Shown: one piece after another, positions 1-9,157 of the stretch | Position numbering within the stretch: position 1 is the stretch's first letter | Layout of the letters: the number at the start of each line of letters is the position of its first letter | NCBI GenBank assembly: GCA_016199925.1 | Contig: JACQFT010000151.1 | Coordinates: 1 to 32,687 of the forward strand | From: Opitutia bacterium | GTDB taxonomy: Bacteria; Verrucomicrobiota; Verrucomicrobiia; Opitutales; Opitutaceae | Direction: 5' to 3' | DNA: 32,687 nucleotides | Position numbers and translations under genes: made by a program | The notes under the pieces: model-generated | What the model was told of the DNA's origin: nothing | What the model saw: the letters and a program-made list of their open reading frames with translations, nothing else | Database searches by the model: none

Positions 1-234
1 GCCTACTTCGAACAGCGCGGACGCTTCCGCCTCGATCCCGAGGGGCGAGCGGCGAAACACACGCATTGGGAAGAAGATCGCGACGCCGGCGAGCTGCACG
101 TTTTCCAAATGCTCATCGACACCGAAGGCGCCAACGACTGGGACGCGCAGTTCACTGTGCTCCTCCCGCCATCGCGCGCCGAGAACCGCGTCGTGCTCCG
201 TTTCGAGTCGGTGGGTCCACTCGGTGGCGCGTAA
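1..234 (+). CDS. C-terminal fragment of probable DUF3516-type DEAD/DEAH RNA helicase
   Basis: Frame 1 is open from the window edge to a TAA at 232-234, giving the last 77 residues of a protein whose start lies outside. The tail contains W-E-E near residue 29, then VFQMLIDTEGANDWDAQF. This resembles the C-terminal end of DUF3516 proteins, where a tryptophan-containing strand is followed by a 'DDPEGxHDW' motif. In that family an N-terminal superfamily-2 helicase carries this domain at its C-terminus. The helicase motifs are not in the window, so the call rests on this short stretch. A repeat element begins nine bases after the stop. Confidence 0.5.
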   Translation, partial: AYFEQRGRFRLDPEGRAAKHTHWEEDRDAGELHVFQMLIDTEGANDWDAQFTVLLPPSRAENRVVLRFESVGPLGGA

Positions 235-242
235 CGATTCTT

Positions 243-316
243 GGTAGGGCGAACCGTCTCGGTGAGCCGAGCCTTGCGAGATGAACGACGGCTCGGCAGG
301 GACGCCTCGCCCTACC
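243..316. repeat. Palindromic repeat, family 1 (arm A then arm B)
   Basis: A 74-bp imperfect palindrome. The left arm reads GGTAGGGCGAACCGTCTCGG then TGAGCC. The right arm, reverse complemented, reads GGTAGGGCGAGGCGTCCCTG then CCGAGCC. The same two arms occur in the opposite order inside the MmeI-like gene (26975-27039), and a decayed copy lies at 15514-15587. The right end covers the stop codon (312-314) of the minus-strand methyltransferase gene, so the element supplies its terminus. Confidence 0.8.
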
Positions 317-1010
317 TTGCAACAGTCCCCGCCGGTTTGTCCGCGACGTAGATCATGTAGGCGAAGCGCTTCGCGTTCTCGTAGAGTTTCGCCGGGACGG
401 CCTTCACGGCAAGTCCCGCCTTCGTCAGCCGGCGTTCGATGGCGATGTCGGGACACGCCGACCACACCGCGGCGCGCCCGCCGGGTTTCACGGCGGCGGC
501 GATGAACTTCATGCCGCTCTCGCTGTAGAGCGCGTAGTTCTCCTGCTTGACCATCGCGGTCGTGCCGTTGTCGATGTCGAGCATGACGGCGTCGTAGGGC
601 GCGTGCCCGGCCCGCTGGAGGAGCGCGCGCACGTCTTTCTCGATCACGTTCACGCGCGGGTCCGCGAGCAGCTTGCCGTTGAGGCCGAGGAGAAACGTGC
701 GGTTCCACGCCACGATCTCGGGAAAGAGCTCGGCCACGTCGACCTTCGCCTTCGGCCCGAGCGACTCCAGCACGCTCTTCAACGTGAAGCCCAGGCCGAG
801 CCCGCCGATCAGCACGCGCGGCGCGCCGCCTTTCACTTCGCTGGCCTTCTCGCAACCGAGCACGCCGAGCAGGGCCTCTGAGGTCGAGACGGCCGAGTGC
901 ATCAGTTGCTGGCCGTTCACGCGGATGCAGAAGTCGCCGTCGTGCTCGACGAGCGTCATGCGCGCGCCGTTGGGCGTCTTGGTTTCGGCGAGAGTGAGGT
1001 TCGGCTTCAT
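312..1010 (-). CDS. Spermidine synthase-like class I methyltransferase superfamily protein
   Basis: A 232-aa protein with a Rossmann-type SAM-binding core. The glycine-rich loop GGLGLGFT is near residues 69-76, an acidic residue follows at E94, D126 sits in EKDV, and YDAVMLDIDNG (139-149) forms the post-IV region. This is the layout of the spermidine/spermine synthase superfamily. The canonical GGGDGG loop is replaced, so true aminopropyltransferase activity is uncertain and the substrate is unknown. The reading frame stays open to 1076, but the extra 22 codons are low-complexity DNA matching a repeat pattern seen elsewhere, so I start at the ATG at 1010. The TAG stop lies inside the family 1 repeat at 243-316. 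Confidence 0.75.
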   Translation of the reverse strand: MKPNLTLAETKTPNGARMTLVEHDGDFCIRVNGQQLMHSAVSTSEALLGVLGCEKASEVKGGAPRVLIGGLGLGFTLKSVLESLGPKAKVDVAELFPEIVAWNRTFLLGLNGKLLADPRVNVIEKDVRALLQRAGHAPYDAVMLDIDNGTTAMVKQENYALYSESGMKFIAAAVKPGGRAAVWSACPDIAIERRLTKAGLAVKAVPAKLYENAKRFAYMIYVADKPAGTVAR

Positions 1011-1076
1011 CGGAGCGGAGTTGAAGGATGAAGGATGAAAGTTGAAAGCACTAAGCTCCAGCGAAGCGAAATCCAC

Positions 1077-1101
1077 GGCCCGCGGGGACGCGGGCCCTCC
1101 A
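1077..1101. repeat. Short GC palindrome, family 2
   Basis: GGCCCGCGGGGACGCGGGCC followed by CTCCA: a near-perfect hairpin. The same unit occurs in the other orientation at 3525-3549 and 7635-7659. It lies in the divergent region between the methyltransferase and icd. Confidence 0.8.
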
Positions 1102-1173
1102 CCAGACCGGCATCTGGCTTCCGGAGATGATTAGTCGGCCTGAAACGTCCATCGCGTCCCACAATGCCTTTGA

Positions 1174-3495
<2,322 letters not shown>

Positions 3496-3524
3496 ACGAC
3501 TGAGCTTGGACAGGATTAACAAAA

Positions 3525-3643
3525 TGGAGGGCCCGCGTCCCCGTGGGCCGAGATGCATTCCTTATTTTCACAGAAGGCAACGAAGGAAACAAAGGGGGTG
3601 GAATCGTCCGACCTTCGTTTCTTTTGTTAGCTTCTGTGCAAAC
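3525..3643. repeat. Composite intergenic repeat: family 2 palindrome plus long inverted repeat
   Basis: A TGGAGGGCCCGCGTCCCCGT-type palindrome (3525-3549) is followed after about 15 nt by an inverted repeat. Its arms are TTTCACAGAAGGCAACGAAG (from 3566) and, reverse complemented, TTTGCACAGAAGCTAACAAA (ending 3643). The same two-part layout is repeated in decayed form at 7635-7762. The rest of the 241-bp gap between icd and the antitoxin holds nothing I recognise. Confidence 0.65.
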
Positions 3644-3736
3644 GAATCGGCGTGTCGGTCCGGCCGATTGCTCCGCACCAGCCCGCGCTCCCGCCACCTT
3701 CTTGACTAGCTCACTATTGCCTGACACCTGTTGGCC

Positions 3737-3889
3737 ATGCGCACGAGCAACCGCAGTTCTCCCCGCAAACCGGCCGCAAAAAAGAAGTCGGTGACCACGG
3801 CGCGTCCGAAATGGCAGTTCGCCGTGGACGCCATCGGGATGGTCAGCGGTCCGCGAGATCTGTCGATGCGCAAGGGATTGAGTGCCTGA
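3737..3889 (+). CDS. Small putative antitoxin (partner of VapC-type toxin)
   Basis: A 50-aa basic protein (RTSNRSSPRKPAAKKK, then KWQFAVDAIGMVSGPRDLSM). Its position supports an antitoxin: its TGA (3887-3889) overlaps the GTG start of the PIN-domain gene by 8 nt, as in type II toxin-antitoxin operons. It is shorter than most VapB proteins and no clear DNA-binding fold is visible, so it may be a minimal or truncated antitoxin. A decayed second copy of this gene, including upstream DNA, lies at 8854-8990, where TTARPKxQFAxDAxGMV is conserved. That shows the unit was once mobile or duplicated here. Confidence 0.6.
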   Translation: MRTSNRSSPRKPAAKKKSVTTARPKWQFAVDAIGMVSGPRDLSMRKGLSA

Positions 3890-4298
3890 CCTCCGTTACA
3901 TCGTCGATTCCGGGCCCATCATCGCCGCGCTCAACCGGCGCGACAGCCACCACGAATGGGCGAAAGCCGTCTTTGCCTCGCTCGGAGAAGCTCCGACGAC
4001 CTGCGAAGCGGTATTGACCGAAGCCTGCTGGCACTTGCGGGAGTCGCCTGAAGCCGTCGCCCGTGTGATGGAAATGCCGGCCCGGGGCGATCTGCGGCTC
4101 TATCCTGTCGCCCACGAAGAAGGCGTCGCCCTTGCCGGGCTGGTTCGCAAATACGGCAAACGAATGGATCTCGCCGATGCCAGCATCGTTCGCCTTGCGG
4201 AGCTGTTCCCCAACGCGACGGTCATCACAACCGATCGTGAGGACTTTCGCATCTACCGCCGAAACCGCAACGATCCTATCGCACTCATTCACCCGTAG
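3882..4298 (+). CDS. vapC: VapC-type PIN-domain ribonuclease toxin
   Basis: A 138-aa PIN-domain protein starting at GTG 3882. The acidic residues expected at a metal-dependent RNase centre are visible: D9 in IVDSGPII, E47 in VLTEACW, D99 in MDLADASIV and D118 in ITTDREDF. PIN toxins of this kind cleave tRNA or rRNA and are held inactive by the upstream antitoxin. All four acidic positions are intact, so it is likely functional. It overlaps the small upstream gene by 8 nt, consistent with translational coupling. The RNA target cannot be inferred from the sequence. Confidence 0.85.
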   Translation: MPDLRYIVDSGPIIAALNRRDSHHEWAKAVFASLGEAPTTCEAVLTEACWHLRESPEAVARVMEMPARGDLRLYPVAHEEGVALAGLVRKYGKRMDLADASIVRLAELFPNATVITTDREDFRIYRRNRNDPIALIHP

Positions 4299-4340
4299 TC
4301 GTGCCCAACACTCATCGCTTACAACTTCGAGGGAACGACC

Positions 4341-5234
4341 GTGCTCGATCACACCGTAAGGATTCCGAAATACTACCGTCGCAGGCTCGCGAAAGAGATG
4401 CGGCCTATGCTCGACACGTGCCGTCGAGCCAGCGGGCGTCCTTTCGTTCACCAAATCATTGAATCGGTCCTCTCGGTGTCAGTTGTAGCGCGGTGTCGCA
4501 TTACTCCGGCGGCAAAAATGCACGCGGAGGATATGGGATTTCTTCGACGTGCAATGAACGCCAGCAGACAGAACAGTTTCAGCGAGACGATGACGGGTCT
4601 TGTCAGGGCGTTTTCCGGACATTTCAGAACCGTCCGAGCGTTCCACGGCTGCCGTCCCGCGAGCTTTGAGCCATATCTGACCCATGGCTTACTTCCGCTT
4701 TCGCGCGAATTGCTGAGCCAGCACGCTTATTCGCTGTTTGCAGGGAAAATTTCTCGCGACGAGGCGGACGTGTTGGTTGCGAAAGCTGACCTTTCTACGC
4801 GCCTAGGGGTCATACATTTCGGCACTGATCCTCGTGCTCAAATTTCGGAATACGGCCACTACTTGATCGACGGACCAGAGAGCCTTTGCCGCGTCTTCGA
4901 CGGAGCCAGATTCTCTGAGCGGCGCGAACGCCGAAGACAGCTCGGGGTTCCAACGATGATCGATTGTGCTGTTCCGTTAGAATTAATTTCACCTGAACGG
5001 CAGGCTAACCTTGCTCGGCACGTCATCACCGCGTTTTTTTCGGAGCAGAGCGACATTCCAGACGAAGATTCATGGGACAATGACTGCTCCGTAATTCTCG
5101 AATCTCCGCTGTCACCAAAGAACATTTTGGGGCATTTTCATCCCGCTGAGATTTACGACGCCCACGGCGATGGCGCACCATATAGGAGCCCAGTAACGAA
5201 ATGCCGATGGTGCGCAGAGTGGCCAAGTGGATGA
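4341..5234 (+). CDS. Uncharacterised 297-aa protein, probably horizontally acquired
   Basis: I do not recognise this gene confidently. The GTG start at 4341 is supported by a GAGGG about seven bases upstream, a rare clear ribosome-binding site in this window. Conserved-looking blocks are FHGCRPASFEPYLTHGLLPL (about 100-120), EYGHYLIDGPESL (about 169-181), GVPTMIDCAVPLELI (about 199-213) and NILGHFHPAEIYD (about 261-273). An early 'HG...GLLPL' block followed by a Y-rich block loosely recalls ADP-ribosyltransferase folds, but this is speculation. No signal peptide or membrane segment is seen. Codon use is visibly less GC-biased than its neighbours, and it follows vapC by 42 nt in what looks like an accessory islet. 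Confidence 0.6.
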   Translation: MLDHTVRIPKYYRRRLAKEMRPMLDTCRRASGRPFVHQIIESVLSVSVVARCRITPAAKMHAEDMGFLRRAMNASRQNSFSETMTGLVRAFSGHFRTVRAFHGCRPASFEPYLTHGLLPLSRELLSQHAYSLFAGKISRDEADVLVAKADLSTRLGVIHFGTDPRAQISEYGHYLIDGPESLCRVFDGARFSERRERRRQLGVPTMIDCAVPLELISPERQANLARHVITAFFSEQSDIPDEDSWDNDCSVILESPLSPKNILGHFHPAEIYDAHGDGAPYRSPVTKCRWCAEWPSG

Positions 5235-5307
5235 CATAAGGGACACCGCACCCGCACGCTCCCGGATCAAGTTTACTCGCCGCGCACTGGGTTCACAGCC
5301 TTGCCGC

Positions 5308-5406
5308 ATGCCCAAAGCACTCCTTACTCTCGACAAATTCGTCTCCGACGCTCTTCGCCCCAGCAAGACGCTGTCAGGCAGACGGGGTTTAGGATTTGAA
5401 GTTTAG
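5308..5406 (+). pseudogene. Decayed fragment with similarity to the icd 3' end
   Basis: A 32-codon open frame encodes MPKALLTLDKFVSDALRPSK, then [21 protein letters not shown] matches [14 protein letters not shown] near the icd C-terminus. At nucleotide level 5331-5373 and 3430-3472 agree at about four of every five bases by eye. The first 11 residues instead resemble the start of the DUF1801 gene (MSKALPTLAEF, 7111). It is probably a chimeric gene relic. The rest of the 5235-5696 gap contains the repeat at 5549-5661 and otherwise nothing I recognise. Confidence 0.35.
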
Positions 5407-5548
5407 GCTCTGCTGCAAAACAACGACGCCCCGCTTTTTGGACGGTGCGTCGGAGGCTGGGTTGACGTGTGACGGATTAGGTTTTCTCGGGGACTTTGGG
5501 GCGCTTGGTCTTGCTGCCGCGCTCGCTTTGCCGCGTGCCGGATTGACT

Positions 5549-5661
5549 AACCACTGAGGCACGAAGGCACGGAGAAGAGGTTTCCTTTGTGTCTCTGCGT
5601 CTTTGTGGTGAATCCATTCTCGGGCAATAACCACCAAGGCACGAAGTCACGGAGCACAGAG
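5549..5661. repeat. Three-armed 'GGCACGAAGGCACGGAG' repeat
   Basis: The arm AACCACTGAGGCACGAAGGC (from 5549) is followed by an inverted arm, TTTGTGTCTCTGCGTCTTTG (from 5587, ending in TGGTG), and then a third, direct arm AACCACCAAGGCACGAAGTC (from 5629). This is a hairpin-forming intergenic repeat lying upstream of the second toxin-antitoxin pair. A short related string, GAGGCACGGAGTCGCAGAG, occurs near 7561. Confidence 0.6.
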
Positions 5662-5696
5662 CTTGAATCCCGCGATCAATCTCTTAGGTTCCAGCT

Positions 5697-5909
5697 ATGA
5701 GCAAACGGGAAATCCTCGCAGAATTGCCGAAATTATCGGCGCAGGACCGCGGAGAAATTCTTGAGCAACTCTGGCACCTGGAGGAAAGCGCCGGCCCGAC
5801 GGCGCGGGAGAAAATGCTGCTCGATGAAGCGCAGGCGGCCTACGACGCGAATCCTTCGGCAGGTGCACCTTGGTCCGAGGTGGAAGCCCGTTTGCGGAAG
5901 CGCCCATGA
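5697..5909 (+). CDS. Type II antitoxin of the addiction-module component family
   Basis: A 70-aa acidic, helical protein: MSKREILAELPKLSAQDRGE, then ILEQLWHLEE. It resembles short putative addiction-module antitoxins that pair with RelE/ParE toxins. The C-terminal PWSEVEARLRKRP is the segment expected to wrap the toxin. Its TGA (5907-5909) overlaps the toxin ATG in an ATGA arrangement, so the two are translationally coupled. It probably represses its own promoter with the toxin, as is usual for the family, but no operator palindrome is obvious. Confidence 0.8.
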   Translation: MSKREILAELPKLSAQDRGEILEQLWHLEESAGPTAREKMLLDEAQAAYDANPSAGAPWSEVEARLRKRP

Positions 5910-6202
5910 CCCGGCTCTTGCTCGTCCGACCCGAAGCGGAGCAGGAATTGGCTGCCGCCTCCCGTTGGTATGAAGGAAAACGAGCCAGGCTTGGCGATGA
6001 ATTTCTCGACGACGCGGCCGCCGCCATGCGCGTGCTTGCGCAGGACCCTGAGCGCGAACGGCTTTACTACCGCAGTTTCCGCCGCGTGCTGCTGCGTCGA
6101 TTTCCCTACAAGATATTCTACCAAGTAATCGGCGACCGCGTCGTAGTCTTCCGCGTGCTGCACGCGAAACAAGAGCACACGCGCGGCTTGAAGTCAGACT
6201 AG
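5906..6202 (+). CDS. RelE/ParE-family toxin
   Basis: A 98-aa basic protein with the typical toxin pattern. It has LLVRPEAEQELAAASRWYEG at the start, a central LGDEFLDDAAAAMRVLAQDP helix, then RRVLLRRFPYKIFYQVIGDR and VVVFRVLHAKQEH at the end. The R-RFPYKIFY and 'V-RVLHA' strands are hallmarks of the ParE/RelE fold. Members either inhibit gyrase or cleave mRNA at the ribosome, and which applies cannot be told here. The frame is open further upstream, but the ATG at 5906 overlapping the antitoxin stop is the natural start. It ends 86 bp from the convergent PEP-CTERM gene. Confidence 0.88.
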   Translation: MTRLLLVRPEAEQELAAASRWYEGKRARLGDEFLDDAAAAMRVLAQDPERERLYYRSFRRVLLRRFPYKIFYQVIGDRVVVFRVLHAKQEHTRGLKSD

Positions 6203-6288
6203 TCGGAGCGCTTACGCCGCCGCTCCTTCTTTCAGTTTGCTCGCTGACACTGTGGTCTTGCGCCGCGTCGCAGTGTCCGCGTGCGCTC

Positions 6289-6966
6289 TTACGCCGTGCG
6301 CCGGAGGATTCGGCGGCGCAAGCCGGCCGCGAACACGGCCACGACGCCGCCGATCACCGCGTAGGCGCCGGGCTCGGGAACCGCACTCACCGCCAGAGTA
6401 ACGTTGTCGATTCCGAGAAAATCCGCGCCCGAGCTGGTGTTGGTTTGCGCCCAGCGCACTGCCAGCGGATCGGACGAAACCGACGCACCCGAAGTAAAGG
6501 TCAACGACTCAACCACCCCGTTCGTGACGGAGGCTTCCAGATTGCCAAACGGGACGGGACCACCGGAGGCGGTCGCCAGTGCGGTAAAGGTCGAGCCATC
6601 CCACGTGCCTAGCGAAAACGAGAAGTTCGCGTTTCCCGTGCCACCGGAGGCAACATAGCCAATCACGAAACTGAGCGTGTATTTCATGTTGGCGACCGGC
6701 GCCGTGCTGGTGACATATTGCACGCTGAAGGGGGCAAAGCCTTGGCCGGCACCGTTGATCAGTGCGTCATTCGTCGAGTTAAATGTCCGGGGCGATCCCG
6801 ACAGCGCGACCCATCCCGCCACGGGCAGGTTGGTGGTGCCCAAGCCTTCAAAGGTGCTGTCCGAATGTGAACCGTTGAGGTTGCCGATAAAGGTCTGGGC
6901 CGAAAGAACGGCGATCAACCAAACCGGAGTCGAAAACAGCAGAAAGCTTCGAAGCGCGGAGCGCAT
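6289..6966 (-). CDS. PEP-CTERM sorting-domain protein
   Basis: A 225-aa exported protein. An N-terminal signal peptide (MRSALRSFLLFSTPVWLIAV, then LSAQ) is followed by a Ser/Thr/Gly-rich beta-type region. It ends with the tripartite PEP-CTERM signal: VPEPGAYAVIGG, a hydrophobic stretch, and RRRILRRTA. Such proteins are processed by an exosortase and attached to the outer envelope or extracellular matrix. The middle (DFLGIDNVTLAV just before PEP) resembles the carbohydrate-binding-like beta sandwiches common in these proteins, with no enzyme motif. I use the ATG at 6966 because the longer frame adds eight residues that spoil the signal peptide. Confidence 0.85.
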   Translation of the reverse strand: MRSALRSFLLFSTPVWLIAVLSAQTFIGNLNGSHSDSTFEGLGTTNLPVAGWVALSGSPRTFNSTNDALINGAGQGFAPFSVQYVTSTAPVANMKYTLSFVIGYVASGGTGNANFSFSLGTWDGSTFTALATASGGPVPFGNLEASVTNGVVESLTFTSGASVSSDPLAVRWAQTNTSSGADFLGIDNVTLAVSAVPEPGAYAVIGGVVAVFAAGLRRRILRRTA

Positions 6967-7110
6967 GGGGTGCGCGAAATCGACCCACAATTTCCCGTGT
7001 CTGTCGAGAATTTTTTCGGCAATTCATCGGTCGGCACTCAGGGAGCGCCTGCATCCCGACGCTGCCGGTTCTAGATTGCTCGCTGAGCAGCGCACGCACA
7101 GCGTTGGCGC

Positions 7111-7533
7111 ATGTCCAAGGCACTCCCCACCCTCGCCGAATTTTTTGCCGCCCTCCCCGCCGATCGCCGCGCCACGATGACGACCTTGCACCAGGCGATC
7201 CGCAAAGCAGTGCCGAAGCTCGCGCCGCTCATCATGTCCGGCATGGGCGGGCCGCTCATCGCCTACGGCAAGTATCGTTACAAGTCAGCCAGCGGTCGCG
7301 AGGGCGACTGGTTCATCATCGGGCTCGCGTCGGGCAAGACCGGCTACGCGCTCCACCTCTGTGTGGGCGGCGCGGGCGGCTACCTCGTGGAGAAAAATGC
7401 TGCGAAGCTCGGCAAGGTGAAGACGGGCCGCAGTTGCATCAACTTCAAGCAGCTCGAAGACCTGAACCTCGCCTCCGCGATGGCGCTCGTGAAACAGGCC
7501 GCGAATTCCGGCGGCATCAACGCCGTGAAATGA
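7111..7533 (+). CDS. DUF1801 domain-containing protein
   Basis: A 140-aa cytoplasmic protein of the DUF1801 (YdhG-like) type. It has an N-terminal helix (FFAALPADRRATMTTLHQAI), then RKAVPKLAPLIMSGMGGPLI, AYGKYRY, and a C-terminal KTGRSCINFKQLEDLNLASA region. DUF1801 proteins are small, widespread and of unclear biochemical role, and some are linked to iron or stress regulation. The ATG start is preceded by no clear ribosome-binding site. The first 11 residues resemble those of the gene relic at 5308. Confidence 0.8.
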   Translation: MSKALPTLAEFFAALPADRRATMTTLHQAIRKAVPKLAPLIMSGMGGPLIAYGKYRYKSASGREGDWFIIGLASGKTGYALHLCVGGAGGYLVEKNAAKLGKVKTGRSCINFKQLEDLNLASAMALVKQAANSGGINAVK

Positions 7534-7634
7534 CGAGGTTCGGCGGCTGAGTTGGCCAAAGAGGCACGGAGTCGCAGAGCCGAACGAAACCACCAACTTG
7601 TCAGTCTTTGGTGATGCACACTAATCGGCACCAA

Positions 7635-7762
7635 TGGAGGGCCCGCATCCCCGCGGGCCGTGGCAAAAGAGCCAGTATTTCACGATAGGTAGCGAAGAAA
7701 ACTAAGGGCTAAGGGCCGATTAGATTTCTGCGGTCTCTGTTCCCTCCGTTTGCTCCTGGGCA
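7635..7762. repeat. Second composite repeat copy (family 2 palindrome plus decayed inverted repeat)
   Basis: TGGAGGGCCCGCATCCCCGC followed by GGGCC (7635-7659) is nearly identical to the palindrome at 3525. It is again followed at a similar distance by TTTCACGATAGGTAGCGAAG (from 7678) and a diverged inverse arm ending near 7760. The unit fills most of the gap between the DUF1801 gene and the convergent M50 protease gene. Confidence 0.55.
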
Positions 7763-7785
7763 AGTTCTGACGCGTTGGCTGTCGC

Positions 7786-8697
7786 CTACGCATCCACGAT
7801 CGATGCGTCCCACGAGCGGTGGGGACGAGCCTCGTGGCAGTTCGGGCACATGGTCGTGTCGTTGGCGTGCTGACAGTGCGGACACACGGCGGCGGTGGCA
7901 AAGGGATCGAACGCCGCCTTGCACGACGGGCACACCCAGAGTGCGCCGCGCGGCGGCAGGGCGTGGCAAACCGGGCACTTGAACTCCGGTCGCCGCGGCA
8001 GTTGTTCGAGTTTCCGCAGCGCGCCTGCGGCCCGGAAGCTGCCCCAGCTTTGGCTGAGCAGGAAATACGCAATCACCCCGAGCCAGATCGACTGGTCCCA
8101 CACCGCCAGCGCGACCAAGCCGACCCCGCCGATCAAGCCGATGATCGTCGCCACTTGCAGGCTGCGGGCCCGGCCGCACCAATACCAGAGGAGCGAGCGC
8201 AGGATTTGTCCGCCGTCGAGCGGGTAGATCGGCAGCAGGTTGAACACGAGCAGGCTGAGATCCATCACCACGAGCGCCCGGAGGAAATGAACGAAGTCCG
8301 GATTGTTTTCGAGCAGCCCCGCCCAGCGGCAGGCCCAGCCCAAGCCGATGAAGACCGGCAGCAACACGACGTTGACGAGCGGCCCGGCGGCGATGCTCCA
8401 CAGCGTCGCGCCCGCCCGCTGCGGCGGCGCCACGTAGGCCACGCCACCGAGCGGCCACAGCACGATCTGGTTCGCCGTGCCGCCCACCTGCCGGCACGCC
8501 AGCGCGTGGCCGAACTCGTGCAGCGTGACCGTGACGAAGAGCATCACGTATTCGAGCACAGCCCAAGCCGGCGTCGTGTAGTTCGGCACGCGCTGCGACA
8601 CGGAATACATCGCGATGATGAACCACGACCAATGCACGTGGACATCGATTCTCTTGAAACGAAAAAGGCGGAAAGACCCCTGCTGGGCGGGCAACAT
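7786..8697 (-). CDS. M50 (site-2 protease-like) membrane metalloprotease with zinc-ribbon tail
   Basis: A 303-aa integral membrane protein. The HEFGH zinc motif in a transmembrane helix (residues 60-64 from the chosen start) and the second motif NLLPIYPLDGG (about 153-163) mark the S2P/rhomboid-like M50 family, which cleaves substrates within the membrane. At least four hydrophobic segments surround these. The C-terminal 70 residues contain four CPxC pairs (CPVC, CPSC, CPHC, CPNC), enough for two zinc ribbons and an unusual addition. I start at ATG 8697, since the longer frame adds 24 residues with no membrane-protein character. It probably takes part in membrane stress signalling, but no partner sigma/anti-sigma gene is adjacent. 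Confidence 0.85.
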   Translation of the reverse strand: MLPAQQGSFRLFRFKRIDVHVHWSWFIIAMYSVSQRVPNYTTPAWAVLEYVMLFVTVTLHEFGHALACRQVGGTANQIVLWPLGGVAYVAPPQRAGATLWSIAAGPLVNVVLLPVFIGLGWACRWAGLLENNPDFVHFLRALVVMDLSLLVFNLLPIYPLDGGQILRSLLWYWCGRARSLQVATIIGLIGGVGLVALAVWDQSIWLGVIAYFLLSQSWGSFRAAGALRKLEQLPRRPEFKCPVCHALPPRGALWVCPSCKAAFDPFATAAVCPHCQHANDTTMCPNCHEARPHRSWDASIVDA

Positions 8698-8853
8698 GCG
8701 CGCCAAGGCATCAGTCCGCCCGCCCCGACGCAATCCAGCATTCTGTGGTCGGCCCGCGGGAGCAGCCAAGACGCTCGCGGCGGGGCGAGCGCCGACCGCG
8801 CGTCTTGAGAGGCCGGTGTCTCCCGCCGCCTTCCCCGCCTACTGCGCGTTTGC

Positions 8854-8990
8854 CTGACACCGGCTCGCCACTCTTCCGGGCAACCTCAACTCCTGGCGCA
8901 AGCCGGCCGCAAAGAAAGCCGGTGACGACTGCGCGTCCGAAACGGCAGTTCGCCGCGGACGCCGTCGGGATGGTCGGGCGGCCCGCGCGT
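8854..8990 (+). pseudogene. Decayed copy of the small VapC-partner antitoxin
   Basis: This stretch aligns by eye with 3722-3852, including upstream bases (GCCTGACACC). In the corresponding frame it reads KPVTTARPKRQFAADAVGMV, against KSVTTARPKWQFAVDAIGMV in the intact gene. The ATG position is lost (GCCACT in place of GCCATG) and no PIN-domain gene follows. It lies between the M50 protease and the M42 peptidase; the rest of that 460-bp gap holds a palindromic stretch near 8767-8807 and nothing else recognised. Confidence 0.7.
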
Positions 8991-9157
8991 TCGCCGACGA
9001 ACGCCGGAGAAACTTTCGCGGTCGCTCTGATGGCGAATCGGCACGAAGCGAGCCCGGGTATCGGGAAGCAACTATCGGAGCGGGGTCTGGCGCATTGCCC
9101 GAGCGCTCCGCCATTTTCCCTTTGCCCCGGGCCGGGTGTTGGACCTCACTCTCGCGC

